A stretch of 64,000 nt of DNA from Prochlorococcus sp. AG-409-J19 (GTDB lineage Bacteria; Cyanobacteriota; Cyanobacteriia; PCC-6307; Cyanobiaceae): positions 95,338 to 159,337 of the forward strand of contig QCKC01000002.1 of the NCBI GenBank assembly GCA_003215635.1, read 5' to 3'. Position 1 is the stretch's first letter, and the number at the start of each line of letters is the position of its first letter. A program made the position numbers and the translations under genes. Under the pieces are notes generated by a model. The model saw only the letters and a program-made list of their open reading frames with translations, was not told where the DNA came from and made no database searches. Below are positions 48,642 through 58,732 of the stretch, one piece after another.

Positions 48642-49834
48642 GATCTTTTAAAATTGGAGGAAGTTTTTTTATTCATCCAACTAAGTATGGTTGAAGTCAA
48701 AACTTGAATACCCGTTTCTAAACAATTCTCGTCTGGATCGAAGTTGCCGTTGTGTAATGGTGCACATCCATCATTCCCAGCAACTCCTAGCCTGAACATT
48801 GTTCCCTTGATGTCTCGCAGGAAATCAGCGAAATCTTCAGCTCCTAGAGAAGGTTTTTCTAATCTAATTACATTTTCTTGTCCTAATTGTTCTATTGCGC
48901 AGTATTCTAATAAATTTGTTAATTCTGGGTCATTATTAATTGGTGGTGCAATGCATCTATAACTGACTGTAGATTTAGCTCCAAGACTTTCGGTTATTGA
49001 TTTAACTTTTTGTTTGATCCAAGTGGGCAACTCTTCGTTCAGTGTTTCATCTAAATAACGAACAGTGCCTAAAAGTGTTACTTTTTCAGCGATGATATTA
49101 AAAGCTTTTCCTCCTTGTATTTTTCCAAAACTAATGACTACAGGTTTTAATGCATCTAGCTGTCTGGTAATTGCTTCTTGTAAGCCTGTAATAACTTTTG
49201 AAGCAATCCATATTGAATCAACGGTTTGATGGGGTCTTGCACCATGGCCACCTTCACCACATATTTCAATTTTAAGTTCACCAGCTGCAGCTGTGAAACT
49301 TCCACTTTTTATACCAATAGATCCTACAGGTAAGGAAGGGAACACGTGAACACCAAAAATAGCTTCAACCTCTTCAATCGCTCCATCTCTTTTCATCCAA
49401 CTTGCTCCTTTAGCCAACTCTTCTGCTGGTTGAAAAATTATACGAACTCGTGTTAATAGTTTTTCTTCATAAGCTAGAAGTTTTGCAACTCCTATTCCAA
49501 TAGCTGTATGTAAATCGTGCCCGCATGCATGCATAACACCTTGATTATTGGAAGAGAAAGATAAACCAGTTAATTCTTCAACGGGTAATGCATCCATATC
49601 AACTCTTAGGCACACTATTGGAGAATCCTCTGGTCCCAGTTCAGCAACAATTCCTGTAAAACCAACATTTTCTCGTACTTTCCATCCATCTTTTCTTAAT
49701 TCTCCGGCTATTAGCAGTGCTGTTTGATGTTCTTGTCCACTCAGCTCTGGATGTGCATGAAGATGTCGTCTAATTTTAATTATTTCTGGCAATAATATTT
49801 TTAGACGCTCATTCCATGGGGTGGGATTATTCAT
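48638..49834 (-). CDS. M20-family amidohydrolase (IAA-amino acid hydrolase-like)
   Basis: 398 residues. Metal-binding motifs: VCLRVDMDALPVEE, MHACGHDLHTAIGIGVAKLL and FQPAEELAKGASWM, and a late SLGAEDFADFL. It is a zinc or manganese carboxypeptidase-like enzyme that removes an acyl or aminoacyl group; the true substrate is not known. Start and stop each overlap a neighbour by 4 bases, indicating translational coupling. Confidence 0.9.
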   Translation of the reverse strand: MNNPTPWNERLKILLPEIIKIRRHLHAHPELSGQEHQTALLIAGELRKDGWKVRENVGFTGIVAELGPEDSPIVCLRVDMDALPVEELTGLSFSSNNQGVMHACGHDLHTAIGIGVAKLLAYEEKLLTRVRIIFQPAEELAKGASWMKRDGAIEEVEAIFGVHVFPSLPVGSIGIKSGSFTAAAGELKIEICGEGGHGARPHQTVDSIWIASKVITGLQEAITRQLDALKPVVISFGKIQGGKAFNIIAEKVTLLGTVRYLDETLNEELPTWIKQKVKSITESLGAKSTVSYRCIAPPINNDPELTNLLEYCAIEQLGQENVIRLEKPSLGAEDFADFLRDIKGTMFRLGVAGNDGCAPLHNGNFDPDENCLETGIQVLTSTILSWMNKKTSSNFKRS

Positions 49835-50637
49835 GGCCTTTCCAGAGCTAGAAAGGCCATGAGATCCTTAATTGGTTGTGGGGGCCATCTCCTCATGATT
49901 AATAACCATTCTTCATCTTTATAACGACTATCCAGTCCTGCAGCGGCAGCCCAGTGACTTTCGGCTTCTCCTAATGAATGCTGACTCCATAGCAGGGCAC
50001 TTAAGGCAGCTCTTGTATCAGCCATCATTGGATATCGACGAATGAGATCGCGAAGTTCTTTTTCTGCGAGATTTTTTTCGTCCAGTTCATACATAGCTAA
50101 AGCTTTGCTTGCTCTGGCCATAGCAAATCCTGGATTAGCTAGTGAGGCTTCTTCAAAAAGGTTCTTGGCTTGTCGCCAATTTCCTTCTGATCCTCGTACA
50201 TTTCCAAGATTATATAAAGCTGAAGCTTCATTGGGATTGCGTTCAAGAATCCATATGTAATCAGCCGCCGCTGCTTCCCATTGCTTTAAACTTTCCTCTG
50301 CTATGCCTCTATTTAAATGAGGATCTGCATTTTCCATATTGATATTGATTGATTCAGTTTGATCTGCAATTGCACCTTCTCTATCACCTAAAGCTAATTT
50401 AATATTCCCACGATTACTATATGCTGCTGCATCTTTTGGGGCTAATTTAAGATAGCTATTCCATAGGCTTAGTGCATTAGTTAGCTCTCCATTTTTGCTG
50501 ACTATCAATGCTTCTTCGAAAAGAGATTTTGCTTGGGTATTTTCAAGTCCATTAACCATTTTAACTATGAGAATTAATGGTAGAATGATTATAAAAATCC
50601 TGACACATATACGTCTTAATGGTCGAACTAAATTCAT
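49831..50637 (-). CDS. TPR-repeat protein with N-terminal signal or anchor
   Basis: 268 residues. An N-terminal hydrophobic segment ([15 protein letters not shown]) follows a basic start. About four TPR units follow (for example [20 protein letters not shown] and [20 protein letters not shown]). It is probably exported or membrane-tethered and scaffolds other proteins. Coupled by 4-base overlaps to ruvB upstream and the M20 gene downstream. Confidence 0.85.
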   Translation of the reverse strand: MNLVRPLRRICVRIFIIILPLILIVKMVNGLENTQAKSLFEEALIVSKNGELTNALSLWNSYLKLAPKDAAAYSNRGNIKLALGDREGAIADQTESININMENADPHLNRGIAEESLKQWEAAAADYIWILERNPNEASALYNLGNVRGSEGNWRQAKNLFEEASLANPGFAMARASKALAMYELDEKNLAEKELRDLIRRYPMMADTRAALSALLWSQHSLGEAESHWAAAAGLDSRYKDEEWLLIMRRWPPQPIKDLMAFLALERP

Positions 50638-51692
50638 AGAGTTTTGGATGTTTCAATATGATGCTTACCTTCTTTGGACACTATTCTTCCGCGGGGTGTT
50701 CTTTGAAGGAATCCTAGTTGTAAAAGAAATGGCTCGATCACAGATTCAAGGGTTGAGGCATCCTCCCCTAATGATGCCGCAAGGGTTTCTAAACCTACAG
50801 GGCCTCCTTGATGATTTTTGATAATCATTTCCAAAAGTCTACGATCAATAGCATCCAGCCCACGTGAATCAACCTTATGCAAAGACAATGCATCATTAAC
50901 TAACTTACTATTAATTGTTTGTAATTCATTGCGCACTGTTGCTACGTCTCGGACTCTTCTAAGGAGTCTATTTGCGATTCTTGGAGTACCTCGACATCGT
51001 CTAGCTATTTCCATACAAGCATTTGAAGTTAGAGGTAATTTCAATAGAGTTGCCGAACGTTCAATAATTTCTGTGAGATCTGCTTGAGAATAAAAATCAA
51101 GTCTATGAATCAATCCAAATCTATCTCTTAAAGGTGAACTGAGAGAGCCTGCTCGGGTTGTAGCACCTATCAGGGTAAAAGGTTGCAATGGAAGAGCTCT
51201 TGATCTGGCAGTGCTTCCTTTCCCAACAGTGATATCCAGTCGTAGATCTTCCATAGCGGGATAGAGAAGTTCTTCGGCGATTCTTGTTAGTCGATGAATT
51301 TCATCAATAAAAAGAATTTCTTTAGGTCGTAAATTGACTAATAATCCAACTATGTCCCTTGGACGTTCTAAAGCAGGAGCGCTAGTGACTCGACAGCTGA
51401 CTCCTAGCTCTTTGGCTAGAACCATTGCCATCGTTGTTTTACCTAAGCCTGGCGGTCCATAAAGCAAAATATGATCTAATGCCTCGCCTCTGCCAATTGC
51501 AGCTTTCACAGCTATGCCCAATACTTCTTTTAATCCACTTTGTCCGATGTAGTCGTTTAAATGCTGCGGCCTGAGTCCATCCTCTTTTGAGGACGGTGCC
51601 TCACCTGGAATTAATTGTCTGTCAACAATTCTGGGCTTGATCTTTGATGATTGAGAGCCTTTCTTGTCGCTATTTGATGAGATTATTGCCAT
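50634..51692 (-). CDS. ruvB: Holliday junction branch-migration ATPase RuvB
   Basis: About 352 residues from the ATG at 51692; a TTG at 51722 would add ten. The AAA+ motifs are complete: Walker [13 protein letters not shown], Walker [10 protein letters not shown], sensor GATTRAGSL and the arginine finger region. The C-terminal winged helix ends with [14 protein letters not shown]. With RuvA it moves Holliday junctions. It heads the operon ruvB-TPR-M20-DUF3188 and is divergent from smpB. Confidence 0.96.
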   Translation of the reverse strand: MAIISSNSDKKGSQSSKIKPRIVDRQLIPGEAPSSKEDGLRPQHLNDYIGQSGLKEVLGIAVKAAIGRGEALDHILLYGPPGLGKTTMAMVLAKELGVSCRVTSAPALERPRDIVGLLVNLRPKEILFIDEIHRLTRIAEELLYPAMEDLRLDITVGKGSTARSRALPLQPFTLIGATTRAGSLSSPLRDRFGLIHRLDFYSQADLTEIIERSATLLKLPLTSNACMEIARRCRGTPRIANRLLRRVRDVATVRNELQTINSKLVNDALSLHKVDSRGLDAIDRRLLEMIIKNHQGGPVGLETLAASLGEDASTLESVIEPFLLQLGFLQRTPRGRIVSKEGKHHIETSKTL

Positions 51693-51741
51693 GGTGGAAG
51701 CGTACTGACATTTTGGCAACAAAGAATATTGGGAAACTCAC

Positions 51742-52239
51742 ATGGGTAAATCAAAGGGGAAAAAAAATAATTCCACTATAAGAGAATCTGCCAAGAGATT
51801 TTTGGCAGATAATCGATTCGCGCGACATCAGTATGAAATACTCGAAACGTTGGAGGCTGGAATTGAGTTACTTGGTACTGAAGTTAAATCAATCAGATTA
51901 GGTAAAGCTAATTTGAGAGATGGATTTTGCCTGGTTCGTAAGGGAGAGTTACATCTCCATAATGTGCATATCGCACAGCATACTCATGCTGGCAGCTATT
52001 TCAATCATGATCCTTTGCGAGTTAGAAAGCTTCTTGCTCATCGTAGAGAGATAGACAAGTTACGTGGTCAACTTGATAAGAAAGGTTTAACTTTGGTGCC
52101 ACTTAACTTACATTTAAAAGGCTCATGGGTGAAAATAACAATTGGGCTAGGTAAAGGTCGAAAATTATATGATAAGCGTCAAGAAGAAAAACGTAAGCAA
52201 TCTGATAGGGATATAAAAAAAGCGTTGGCAAAGTTTTGA
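51742..52239 (+). CDS. smpB: SsrA-binding protein SmpB
   Basis: 165 residues. Visible: [29 protein letters not shown], then GHVxH-like [12 protein letters not shown] and a C-terminal basic tail ([20 protein letters not shown]). It delivers tmRNA to stalled ribosomes. The ssrA gene itself is not in this window. Divergent from ruvB. Confidence 0.96.
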   Translation: MGKSKGKKNNSTIRESAKRFLADNRFARHQYEILETLEAGIELLGTEVKSIRLGKANLRDGFCLVRKGELHLHNVHIAQHTHAGSYFNHDPLRVRKLLAHRREIDKLRGQLDKKGLTLVPLNLHLKGSWVKITIGLGKGRKLYDKRQEEKRKQSDRDIKKALAKF

Positions 52240-52364
52240 TTACAATTATTGATTGATTTTCTCTTCCAATTGGATGACCAGCTAATTTCTTTAAGCCAGT
52301 ACACACCGATGCAAGTTATATTTGGAATAACCGGATTTATTTACTAAAGATTTTTGGATTGTTT

Positions 52365-52841
52365 ATGAATCTTGAGTGGCTTCAACAACTTGAAAAAGAC
52401 CTTGATCAGAGGTTGGAGGATTTTTTACAGTTCAATCCCTACCAAGATTTTTTATTTAGAGAGCAGCAAAAGAAAGCTCGCGTTAATAGATTAAAAATTA
52501 GTCGGGATGAGTTAGAAACCGAAGCAGCGGAACGTAGAAAAGAGCTTGTCGCATTGGCGGGATTGATTAGTGAGTGGAAAAAGCGAGTAGAACGAGCCAA
52601 GAATGCAGGCGCTGTTGATCTAGCAATGAGAGCAGAGAATTATGTGAATCAGATCATGGATCAGGGAAGGCAGCTTTGGTTGGACCTTGATGAGCTTGGA
52701 TTGCGTTTCAAAGAGATTGAAGAAAAAATGTCTTTAATGTCCGAAGTCACTAGGTGTTCAAATTCAGACATTGAAGATGATTGGTCAAGGTTTGAAGACC
52801 TTCAAGAGCTTGAAAAAATTAAGCAGAACAAAACTTTTTGA
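52365..52841 (+). CDS. Conserved cyanobacterial coiled-coil protein (TIGR04376-like)
   Basis: About 158 residues from the ATG at 52365; a TTG at 52359 is also in frame. Starts NLEWLQQLEKDLDQRLEDFL and has a long charged coiled coil (QQKKARVNRLKISRDELE, AERRKELVALAGLISEWKKR). The layout matches the TIGR04376-type cyanobacterial family by recollection. No enzymatic motif. Role unknown. Confidence 0.7.
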   Translation: MNLEWLQQLEKDLDQRLEDFLQFNPYQDFLFREQQKKARVNRLKISRDELETEAAERRKELVALAGLISEWKKRVERAKNAGAVDLAMRAENYVNQIMDQGRQLWLDLDELGLRFKEIEEKMSLMSEVTRCSNSDIEDDWSRFEDLQELEKIKQNKTF

Positions 52842-52855
52842 TGTTGCTTGATGTT

Positions 52856-53119
52856 CTATTTTTTGGCCTTAGGTGGTTCTAGGCTCACATTTGAAGGGGG
52901 TGGACTTGGGTCAGGATCAGCAATCAACATATGTTGCAGGACAATTTCAGGACGCTCACTATCTCGCCAACGAATGCGATAGGCAGGCATTTTTGTGCCA
53001 CGACTAGTGGTCTGTTCAACTGGTTCCATTACCCATCCCCGCCGCGAACGGCCTTGAGGATTGCGCTTAACCACCGCATCGGTGTGCTTGAAGCGGAAAC
53101 CTACACGCTCACCACTCAT
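52856..53119 (-). CDS. Small conserved basic protein
   Basis: 87 residues. MSGERVGFRFKHTDAVVKRN is followed by a Trp-centred beta segment (GWVMEPVEQTTSRGTKMPAY, RIRWRDSERPEIVLQHML) and a Pro-rich tail. It looks like an SH3- or Tudor-like beta fold, but this is only an impression. It lies 50 bases upstream-side of the lysS stop, on the same strand as lysS. Confidence 0.65.
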   Translation of the reverse strand: MSGERVGFRFKHTDAVVKRNPQGRSRRGWVMEPVEQTTSRGTKMPAYRIRWRDSERPEIVLQHMLIADPDPSPPPSNVSLEPPKAKK

Positions 53120-53169
53120 CTTTAGAGGAATTTACCACTGCTTTAATTATCCCCTGTAATGGCTCAATT

Positions 53170-54711
53170 TTACGAAACTTCCTTAGGAGATTCTGGACGA
53201 AGTAAAGGGAAAGCGATCACATCACGTATGGATGGACTGTTGGTAAGAAGCATTATTAATCGGTCGATTCCTATCCCTAGACCGCCTGTAGGTGGCATGC
53301 CTATCTCCAGGGCATTTAAGAAGTCTTCATCAATCCCATGTGCTTCAAGGTCCCCAGCTTCTCGTCTCAGTTGTTGTGATTCGAGTCGTTCCCTTTGATC
53401 AATTGGGTCAATGAGTTCAGTGAAAGCATTTGCTGTTTCTCTTCCTGCAATAAAAAGTTCAAATCTTTCTACAAGCCCAGCTTTGTTTCTATGTTTGCGT
53501 GCTAGTGGAGAGATTTCAATCGGATAATCCATTATAAAAGTTGGCTGAATTAAATTTTGTTCCACAGTTTGCTCAAATGTTTCGTTTAAGAGTCGACCAA
53601 CACTGTCTGCATCTTCAGGAACATTTAGTTCAGCTTCTTTCATTGCCAAAGCTGCACCTTTAAAATCATTCTTATATTTTAGAAAGTCAATTTTGCAAGA
53701 ATTTTTGACTGCTTCATGCATAGTAATTCGTTTCCATGGAGGAGTTAAATCTATAATATGTTCTTGATAGTTAATTTTAGTAGAGCCACAAATTTGCATA
53801 CAAATCGACGATATTAACTCTTCAGTTAATTCCATCATGTCAATATAATCTGCAAAAGCTTTGTATATTTCGACAGATGTAAATTCAGGATTATGACGTG
53901 TACTTATTCCTTCATTTCTGAAAATTCTCCCAAGTTCATAAACCTTTTCAAATCCTCCAACTACTAGCCTTTTTAAATGTAATTCAGTAGCAATTCTCAA
54001 ATAAAGTGGTACGTCTAAGGTGTTGTGATGGGTTGCAAAAGGCCTAGCGTCCGCGCCGCCTGCTTCTGCTTGCAAAACTGGAGTTTCAATTTCTAGAAAT
54101 TGTCTATCATCTAGCCAGCGACGAATTCCACTAATCATCATTGCTCTTTTTCTAAATGTCTCACGCGATTGTGGAGAAACAATTAAGTCTAAATATCTTT
54201 GACGATATCGTTTTTCTATATCAGTTAGTCCATGCCATTTGTCTGGCAATGGTTGTATCGATTTAGTTAATATCTGCCATTCTTGAACTTTTACCGATAG
54301 TTCACCCCGATTAGTTCTCTTTACTATTCCTTTGACTCCAAGCCAATCACCTGAGTCAATAAGTGATGTTATTTGATCAAATGTACCAGTAGTCTTTGGC
54401 TTTATATTTGCAGAATTATCTAAAGTAGCTTTTTCAAGAAATAGTTGGATAGATCCTGATTGGTCAGCAAGAGTAAAGAAAGCAAGTTTTCCCATCACCC
54501 TTCTTGTGAGTACTCGACCCGCCACTGAAACTGTTATTTTTCTTTCTTGACCATTAGGCAAATCAGCATGCTGAGCCTGTAATTCGGCATTTTTATGAGT
54601 TGGTGAGAAACCTAATGCATATGGTTCTTGTCCTATCTCTTTGAGAAGTTTTGCCTTCTCTAGGCGAGTTTCACGCAGGTCAGACAAATCTACAAAAGCA
54701 ATCCGGGTCAT
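53170..54711 (-). CDS. lysS: Lysyl-tRNA synthetase (class II)
   Basis: 513 residues. An N-terminal OB-fold anticodon-binding domain ([20 protein letters not shown]) is followed by the class II catalytic core: motif 1 around RSRETF-like [15 protein letters not shown], motif 2 [20 protein letters not shown] and motif 3 [13 protein letters not shown]. It charges tRNA-Lys. ATG start; 51 bases behind the response regulator gene on the same strand. Confidence 0.96.
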   Translation of the reverse strand: MTRIAFVDLSDLRETRLEKAKLLKEIGQEPYALGFSPTHKNAELQAQHADLPNGQERKITVSVAGRVLTRRVMGKLAFFTLADQSGSIQLFLEKATLDNSANIKPKTTGTFDQITSLIDSGDWLGVKGIVKRTNRGELSVKVQEWQILTKSIQPLPDKWHGLTDIEKRYRQRYLDLIVSPQSRETFRKRAMMISGIRRWLDDRQFLEIETPVLQAEAGGADARPFATHHNTLDVPLYLRIATELHLKRLVVGGFEKVYELGRIFRNEGISTRHNPEFTSVEIYKAFADYIDMMELTEELISSICMQICGSTKINYQEHIIDLTPPWKRITMHEAVKNSCKIDFLKYKNDFKGAALAMKEAELNVPEDADSVGRLLNETFEQTVEQNLIQPTFIMDYPIEISPLARKHRNKAGLVERFELFIAGRETANAFTELIDPIDQRERLESQQLRREAGDLEAHGIDEDFLNALEIGMPPTGGLGIGIDRLIMLLTNSPSIRDVIAFPLLRPESPKEVS

Positions 54712-54762
54712 ATTGCCGGTCTATGGAGCTTTTGAAAAGTTTGAGCAAATCTAGTGAATTAT

Positions 54763-55602
54763 TTAGCTTGCTAACGCTGTTGGAAATTCTCCCATTCTTT
54801 GAGATGCGTACCCAATTCCTCTGACTGTGAGAATTAACTCTGGATTACGAGGATCAGGCTCGAGTTTTCCTCGTAATCGGGCTACATAAACGTCGACAAC
54901 TCTTAGGTCAGCTGCGCGTCTAGGAGGATAGCCCCATAATTGTTCAAGTATTTCAGCTCTAGGAACTACTCTTCCAGGCTCACGGAAAAGTAATTCAAGC
55001 AGGCTGAATTCCGTATAGGTCAGACCTATTCTTTCACCTGCTCTACTGACTTGTCGTCGATTTGTATCAACGACTAAATCAGCAACTCTAAGAACTCCTT
55101 GTCCTACAGGAATATCTCGAGGCTCAGCAATTGAGGATCCAGGCCCTACTCTTCTGAGAATCGTTGCAATTCTTGCTTCAAGTTCTTTGGGGCTAAATGG
55201 TTTAGAAAGATAATCATCTGCACCTAGATCAAGTCCCGCAACACGTTCTGAAATTGCTTCTAGAGCTGTTAAGAAGATAATTGGGACACAAGATTCAGCT
55301 CGCAGTCTTCTGCACACTGCAAAGCCGTCAAGCTTTGGAAGCATGACATCAAGAACTACTAGGTCTGGCGACTCTTTGTGGAAGACAGATAATGCCTCTT
55401 CTCCATCTTGTGCCGAAATAACTTGATAGCCAGCTAATTCGAGGCGCGTAACTAACACGCGAAGTACTGCTGGTTCGTCATCAACAACCAATATGCACGC
55501 TTTAGGCATTGCAGCATTTTTTTTAGCAGGGCCATCAATGCTTTTAAGCTTGGATGGGCCTCCTCCTGGCATGAGCATTTCCTCATCAAGAAATGCAACC
55601 AT
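54763..55602 (-). CDS. OmpR/PhoB-family response regulator (RpaB-like)
   Basis: 279 residues. The receiver domain begins ACILVVDDEPAVLRVL; the phospho-acceptor Asp is in LVVLDVMLPKLDG, with Thr in FLTALEAI and Lys in SKPFSPKELEARI. The C-terminal winged helix has TNRRQVSRAGERIGLTYTEF and ends ELILTVRGIGYASQR. It is closer to RpaB than to RpaA, yet differs enough to be a separate paralogue. The N-terminal 30 residues before MPKACILVV may be dispensable; an ATG at 55509 is an alternative start. Confidence 0.85.
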   Translation of the reverse strand: MVAFLDEEMLMPGGGPSKLKSIDGPAKKNAAMPKACILVVDDEPAVLRVLVTRLELAGYQVISAQDGEEALSVFHKESPDLVVLDVMLPKLDGFAVCRRLRAESCVPIIFLTALEAISERVAGLDLGADDYLSKPFSPKELEARIATILRRVGPGSSIAEPRDIPVGQGVLRVADLVVDTNRRQVSRAGERIGLTYTEFSLLELLFREPGRVVPRAEILEQLWGYPPRRAADLRVVDVYVARLRGKLEPDPRNPELILTVRGIGYASQRMGEFPTALAS

Positions 55603-55911
55603 AACCTTCCAACCCTTACAAAAAGCAACTAAAGGGGACGATAAATCATACTTTTTCGAATTTTTTAAGATTTTAAAAGTAATTATACCTAAGTATATTT
55701 TCTTATTTTTTATGCAGATGAAATCTGTTTCTGTTGGGCGGTTTTTTCGCGTTATCTCTTGTTACAACTATGTATAAGCCGTCACAGGGAAACGTTCAAT
55801 TCGCGGAATTTTGCCTTATTTGCGAATCTAAAACTTAGTTTTTGAAAATTTGAGCATTATTACCTAGTCCATAGGGGTATTCGCTCTGGAAATTCTTCTG
55901 CAAAATATTTT
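55603..55911. other. 309-base gap between response regulator and mreD
   Basis: No gene seen. AT-rich; probably the regulator promoter and leader. It contains an inverted repeat, AATTCGC at 55798-55804 and GCGAAT at 55822-55827 with a 17-base loop, which lacks a T-run and so is not a clear terminator. Confidence 0.5.
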
Positions 55912-56415
55912 TTATCTCCTACTCCATATTTTTGTCAGCCAAATAATTATGACCGGTGCAACTAATGCAGTCACAATTGATTGGCTTAGCAAATTATTCC
56001 ATCCCCATTGAAGAAGGCTGTCCAATTCTTGTTCTTGATACTTTAAAATAGTTTGTAGCCATATTGAGAGACCTAAAATTATTGTTCCAATCCATGACAT
56101 AAGGCCGATATTGAATATATTTTCTATCTTCAGACTTCTTTTACCCATATTTCCCCACCACCAACCTAGTATTAGTAATACTGGTATTTGTGTTATTGCT
56201 GTGGAATTAATTTCATCAACCATTAAGCCAAGGCATAGACCTATAATTGCGCCCGAAAATCGTCCATATTTTATTGCCCATGCTAGAAGAAATAAAATTG
56301 CCCAAGAAGGACCAATACCATATAAATGAAATAGTTTAGGATCTAATAATGTTAATATAGGAACAGTAAATAAAGATATGAGATTAATTACTTTGTGATG
56401 AATACTTGCCGTCAT
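55912..56415 (-). CDS. mreD: Rod shape-determining protein MreD
   Basis: 167 residues with about five hydrophobic segments (for example LLGLCLGLMVDEINSTAIT region, and FTVPILTLLDPKLFHLYG). Sequence alone is weak, but position directly after mreC with a 4-base overlap and the MreD-like size and topology support the call. Membrane partner of MreC and MreB in wall elongation. Confidence 0.8.
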   Translation of the reverse strand: MTASIHHKVINLISLFTVPILTLLDPKLFHLYGIGPSWAILFLLAWAIKYGRFSGAIIGLCLGLMVDEINSTAITQIPVLLILGWWWGNMGKRSLKIENIFNIGLMSWIGTIILGLSIWLQTILKYQEQELDSLLQWGWNNLLSQSIVTALVAPVIIIWLTKIWSRR

Positions 56416-57155
56416 TTTAATTTGATTTGCACCCAGTCAATAGCATGGGGTGCCGCAATTAACTGTACAGAGGCATATGGAGATGGCATGGCTTGTTTAT
56501 TCACTAATTGAATTATTCCTACGGGTAAGTTTGGAGCTATTAATGTGCTAGCGGGAGATGTGCTTATAAGGTCTCCAGGCTTTTCTTTTGGTTCCCTTTC
56601 AAAGAATATCAATCGAGGTCTATTTGTTCCAAGGCCAATAAGTAATCCATGACGTTTTGTTCTTGGAGCCCATACTCCTATTCGACTATTCGGAGAAGTT
56701 AGTAATTGGATTATTGCGGTTGTTGGAGTGACTTTTTGCACACGCCCAAGCAATCCTCCTGGTCCTACAACAGAATTTCCTATTTTAATACCGTGAATAC
56801 TGCCTTTGTTAATTATTATTTGTTGCCACCAGCCAGATGGTGTCCTCGAAATTACAGCTGCGGTTATTTTCTTTTTGTTCGAACTCTTTTGAAGGGAAAG
56901 TAACTCTCTTAATCTCTTATTATCTTCTTCAAGTAGTATTAACTTTGCTTGTTGTTCAATTCTGACTCCATTACTTATCCATTCTTTTTGTGCAGATCCT
57001 GGTAAAAGAGGCTTAGTTAACAAGGCATAAATATCTATGAAGATACTTGTTTTTGTAAACCTAATCAGTATCAATGAACTAGCTAAAAAAAGGATTAGCT
57101 TAAATCGACGAAAATATCTCCATCGAAAATAATTAAATCTTAGGGAAGACCCCAT
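56412..57155 (-). CDS. mreC: Rod shape-determining protein MreC
   Basis: 247 residues. A basic start and one membrane helix (FKLILFLASSLILIRF) lead to a short coiled coil (LLEEDNKRLRELLSLQ) and the beta domain with SIHGIKIGNSVVGPGGLLGRV and a later GDLISTSPAS. It spans the membrane and links MreB to the wall synthases such as PBP2. It starts 3 bases after mreB and overlaps mreD by 4. Confidence 0.92.
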   Translation of the reverse strand: MGSSLRFNYFRWRYFRRFKLILFLASSLILIRFTKTSIFIDIYALLTKPLLPGSAQKEWISNGVRIEQQAKLILLEEDNKRLRELLSLQKSSNKKKITAAVISRTPSGWWQQIIINKGSIHGIKIGNSVVGPGGLLGRVQKVTPTTAIIQLLTSPNSRIGVWAPRTKRHGLLIGLGTNRPRLIFFEREPKEKPGDLISTSPASTLIAPNLPVGIIQLVNKQAMPSPYASVQLIAAPHAIDWVQIKLK

Positions 57156-57158
57156 GAT

Positions 57159-58211
57159 TTAGTCAGTCACTGCAGAACGTGCAAATTCGGGTGTGTCTAC
57201 GACCCGTTTGAATCTCTTGAAATCTTCTAATACTTGTCCACAGCCATTTACAACACATAGAAGAGGATCTTCTGCAACGTGTGTAAAGATTCCTGTTTCA
57301 TGGCTAACTAAATCGCTTATTCCTCTTACCAAGGCGCCACCCCCAGCCAGCATGATTCCGCGATCAACAATATCTGCAGCTAGTTCTGGAGGAGTTCTTT
57401 CAAGAGTACGTTTAACTGCCTCGACAATTTTATTTAATGGATCGGCCATGGCTTCTCTCAGATCGCCAGCTTGCAGATTGATTGATCTAGGTAGTCCAGA
57501 TAGCAAATGGAGACCTCTAACGTCCATTGATTGCAAATCAAATTCGTTATTGGGGAATGCTGATCCAATGCGAATTTTGATTTCTTCAGCTGTTCTTTCA
57601 CCAACTACAAGGTTGTGGACTTTTTTTAGGTAGGTTCCGATAGCATCGTTGAGTTCATCACCAGCAACTCGGACTGATTCACTTAAGACAGTTCCACCAA
57701 GACTGAGAACAGCTACTTCTGTAGTACCACCACCAATATCAACAATCATTGTTCCAATAGGCTCTGTAACCGGTAAGGAGGCTCCAATCGCTGCAGCAAC
57801 TGGTTCATCTATGAGATGAACCTCTCGTGCTCCTGCCATTCCTGCTTCGCGAACAGCCCTACGCTCCACTCCTGTAACACCACTTGGAATACCAACAACA
57901 AGCCTTGGTGCAACTATGCCTCGTCCTTCATTGCATTTTTGAATAAAACTTTTAAGCATTTGTTCAGCTGCATCAAAATCAGCAATCACGCCATCTCGCA
58001 GAGGCCTGACTGCTCTGATGCTTCCAGGCGTTCTGCCAAGCATCAGCTTGGCATCATCACCTACTGCCATGGGTACTCCTTCTTCGAGATCGAGTGCTAC
58101 TACTGACGGTTCTTGTAGGACAATGCCTTTACCAGAAACGTATATCAAGGTATTGGCTGTACCAAGGTCGATGCCGATATCTCTAGAAAGCTTGAAGCGA
58201 CTAAAAAACAA
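57159..58211 (-). CDS. mreB: Rod shape-determining actin-like protein MreB
   Basis: 350 residues, actin fold. Phosphate 1 motif RDIGIDLGTANTLIYV, then RAVRPLRDGVIADF, LIDEPVAAAIGASLP, phosphate 2 MIVDIGGGTTEVAVLSLGG and adenosine motif GIMLAGGGALVRG. It forms membrane-bound filaments that guide wall synthesis. The start codon is TTG. First gene of mreBCD, divergent from ssb. mreB in a small coccoid cyanobacterium is expected for this group. Confidence 0.96.
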   Translation of the reverse strand: MFFSRFKLSRDIGIDLGTANTLIYVSGKGIVLQEPSVVALDLEEGVPMAVGDDAKLMLGRTPGSIRAVRPLRDGVIADFDAAEQMLKSFIQKCNEGRGIVAPRLVVGIPSGVTGVERRAVREAGMAGAREVHLIDEPVAAAIGASLPVTEPIGTMIVDIGGGTTEVAVLSLGGTVLSESVRVAGDELNDAIGTYLKKVHNLVVGERTAEEIKIRIGSAFPNNEFDLQSMDVRGLHLLSGLPRSINLQAGDLREAMADPLNKIVEAVKRTLERTPPELAADIVDRGIMLAGGGALVRGISDLVSHETGIFTHVAEDPLLCVVNGCGQVLEDFKRFKRVVDTPEFARSAVTD

Positions 58212-58349
58212 AATTTTCTATAACAAGTCGCGCAATCATAGTTGGATTAGTCGAATTGAGAGCTTGAAAGACATGACAAGCAAAAAAATTATGCTTTTGT
58301 CTGGAAATCGTGCTTGATTATCAGGGAATTAAAAAATCTTTTTTTTCTC

Positions 58350-58721
58350 ATGGGTGTAAATTCCGTGACACTTGTTGGCCGAGCGGGTCGAGATCCAGAT
58401 GTGCGTTATTTTGAATCGGGCACGGTTGTTGCAAACCTAACTCTTGCAGTCAATCGCAGAAGTCGGAGTGATGAACCTGACTGGTTCAATCTTGAAATTT
58501 GGGGAAAGCAAGCTCAAGTCGCAGCAGATTTTGTAAAGAAAGGATCCTTAATAGGTGTTGTTGGAAGCTTTAAGTTGGATCGTTGGAAAGATCGAAGTAC
58601 CGGTGAAGATAGAACTAAACCTGTTGTTCGAGTAGAACGACTGGAATTATTAGGTTCCAAAAGAGATGGGGATTCTGGCAGTTTCTCTAGTGATTCAAAT
58701 AACAATGAAATCCCTTTTTAA
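58350..58721 (+). CDS. ssb: Single-stranded DNA-binding protein
   Basis: About 123 residues from the ATG at 58350. The OB fold starts NSVTLVGRAGRDPDVRY, with WFNLEIWGKQAQVAADFV and GVVGSFKLDRWKDR. The C-terminal tail is short and ends NNNEIPF, the family's partner-binding tip with fewer acidic residues than usual. An in-frame start at 58314 is rejected because the fold begins at MGVNS. Converges on the DedA gene. Confidence 0.92.
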   Translation: MGVNSVTLVGRAGRDPDVRYFESGTVVANLTLAVNRRSRSDEPDWFNLEIWGKQAQVAADFVKKGSLIGVVGSFKLDRWKDRSTGEDRTKPVVRVERLELLGSKRDGDSGSFSSDSNNNEIPF

Positions 58722-58732
58722 AGCATACTCTT

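Noticed and set aside
55493..55777. 94-residue plus-strand ORF over the start of the response regulator gene
   Set aside because: It lies antisense to real coding sequence and its residues look random beyond that; a shadow frame.
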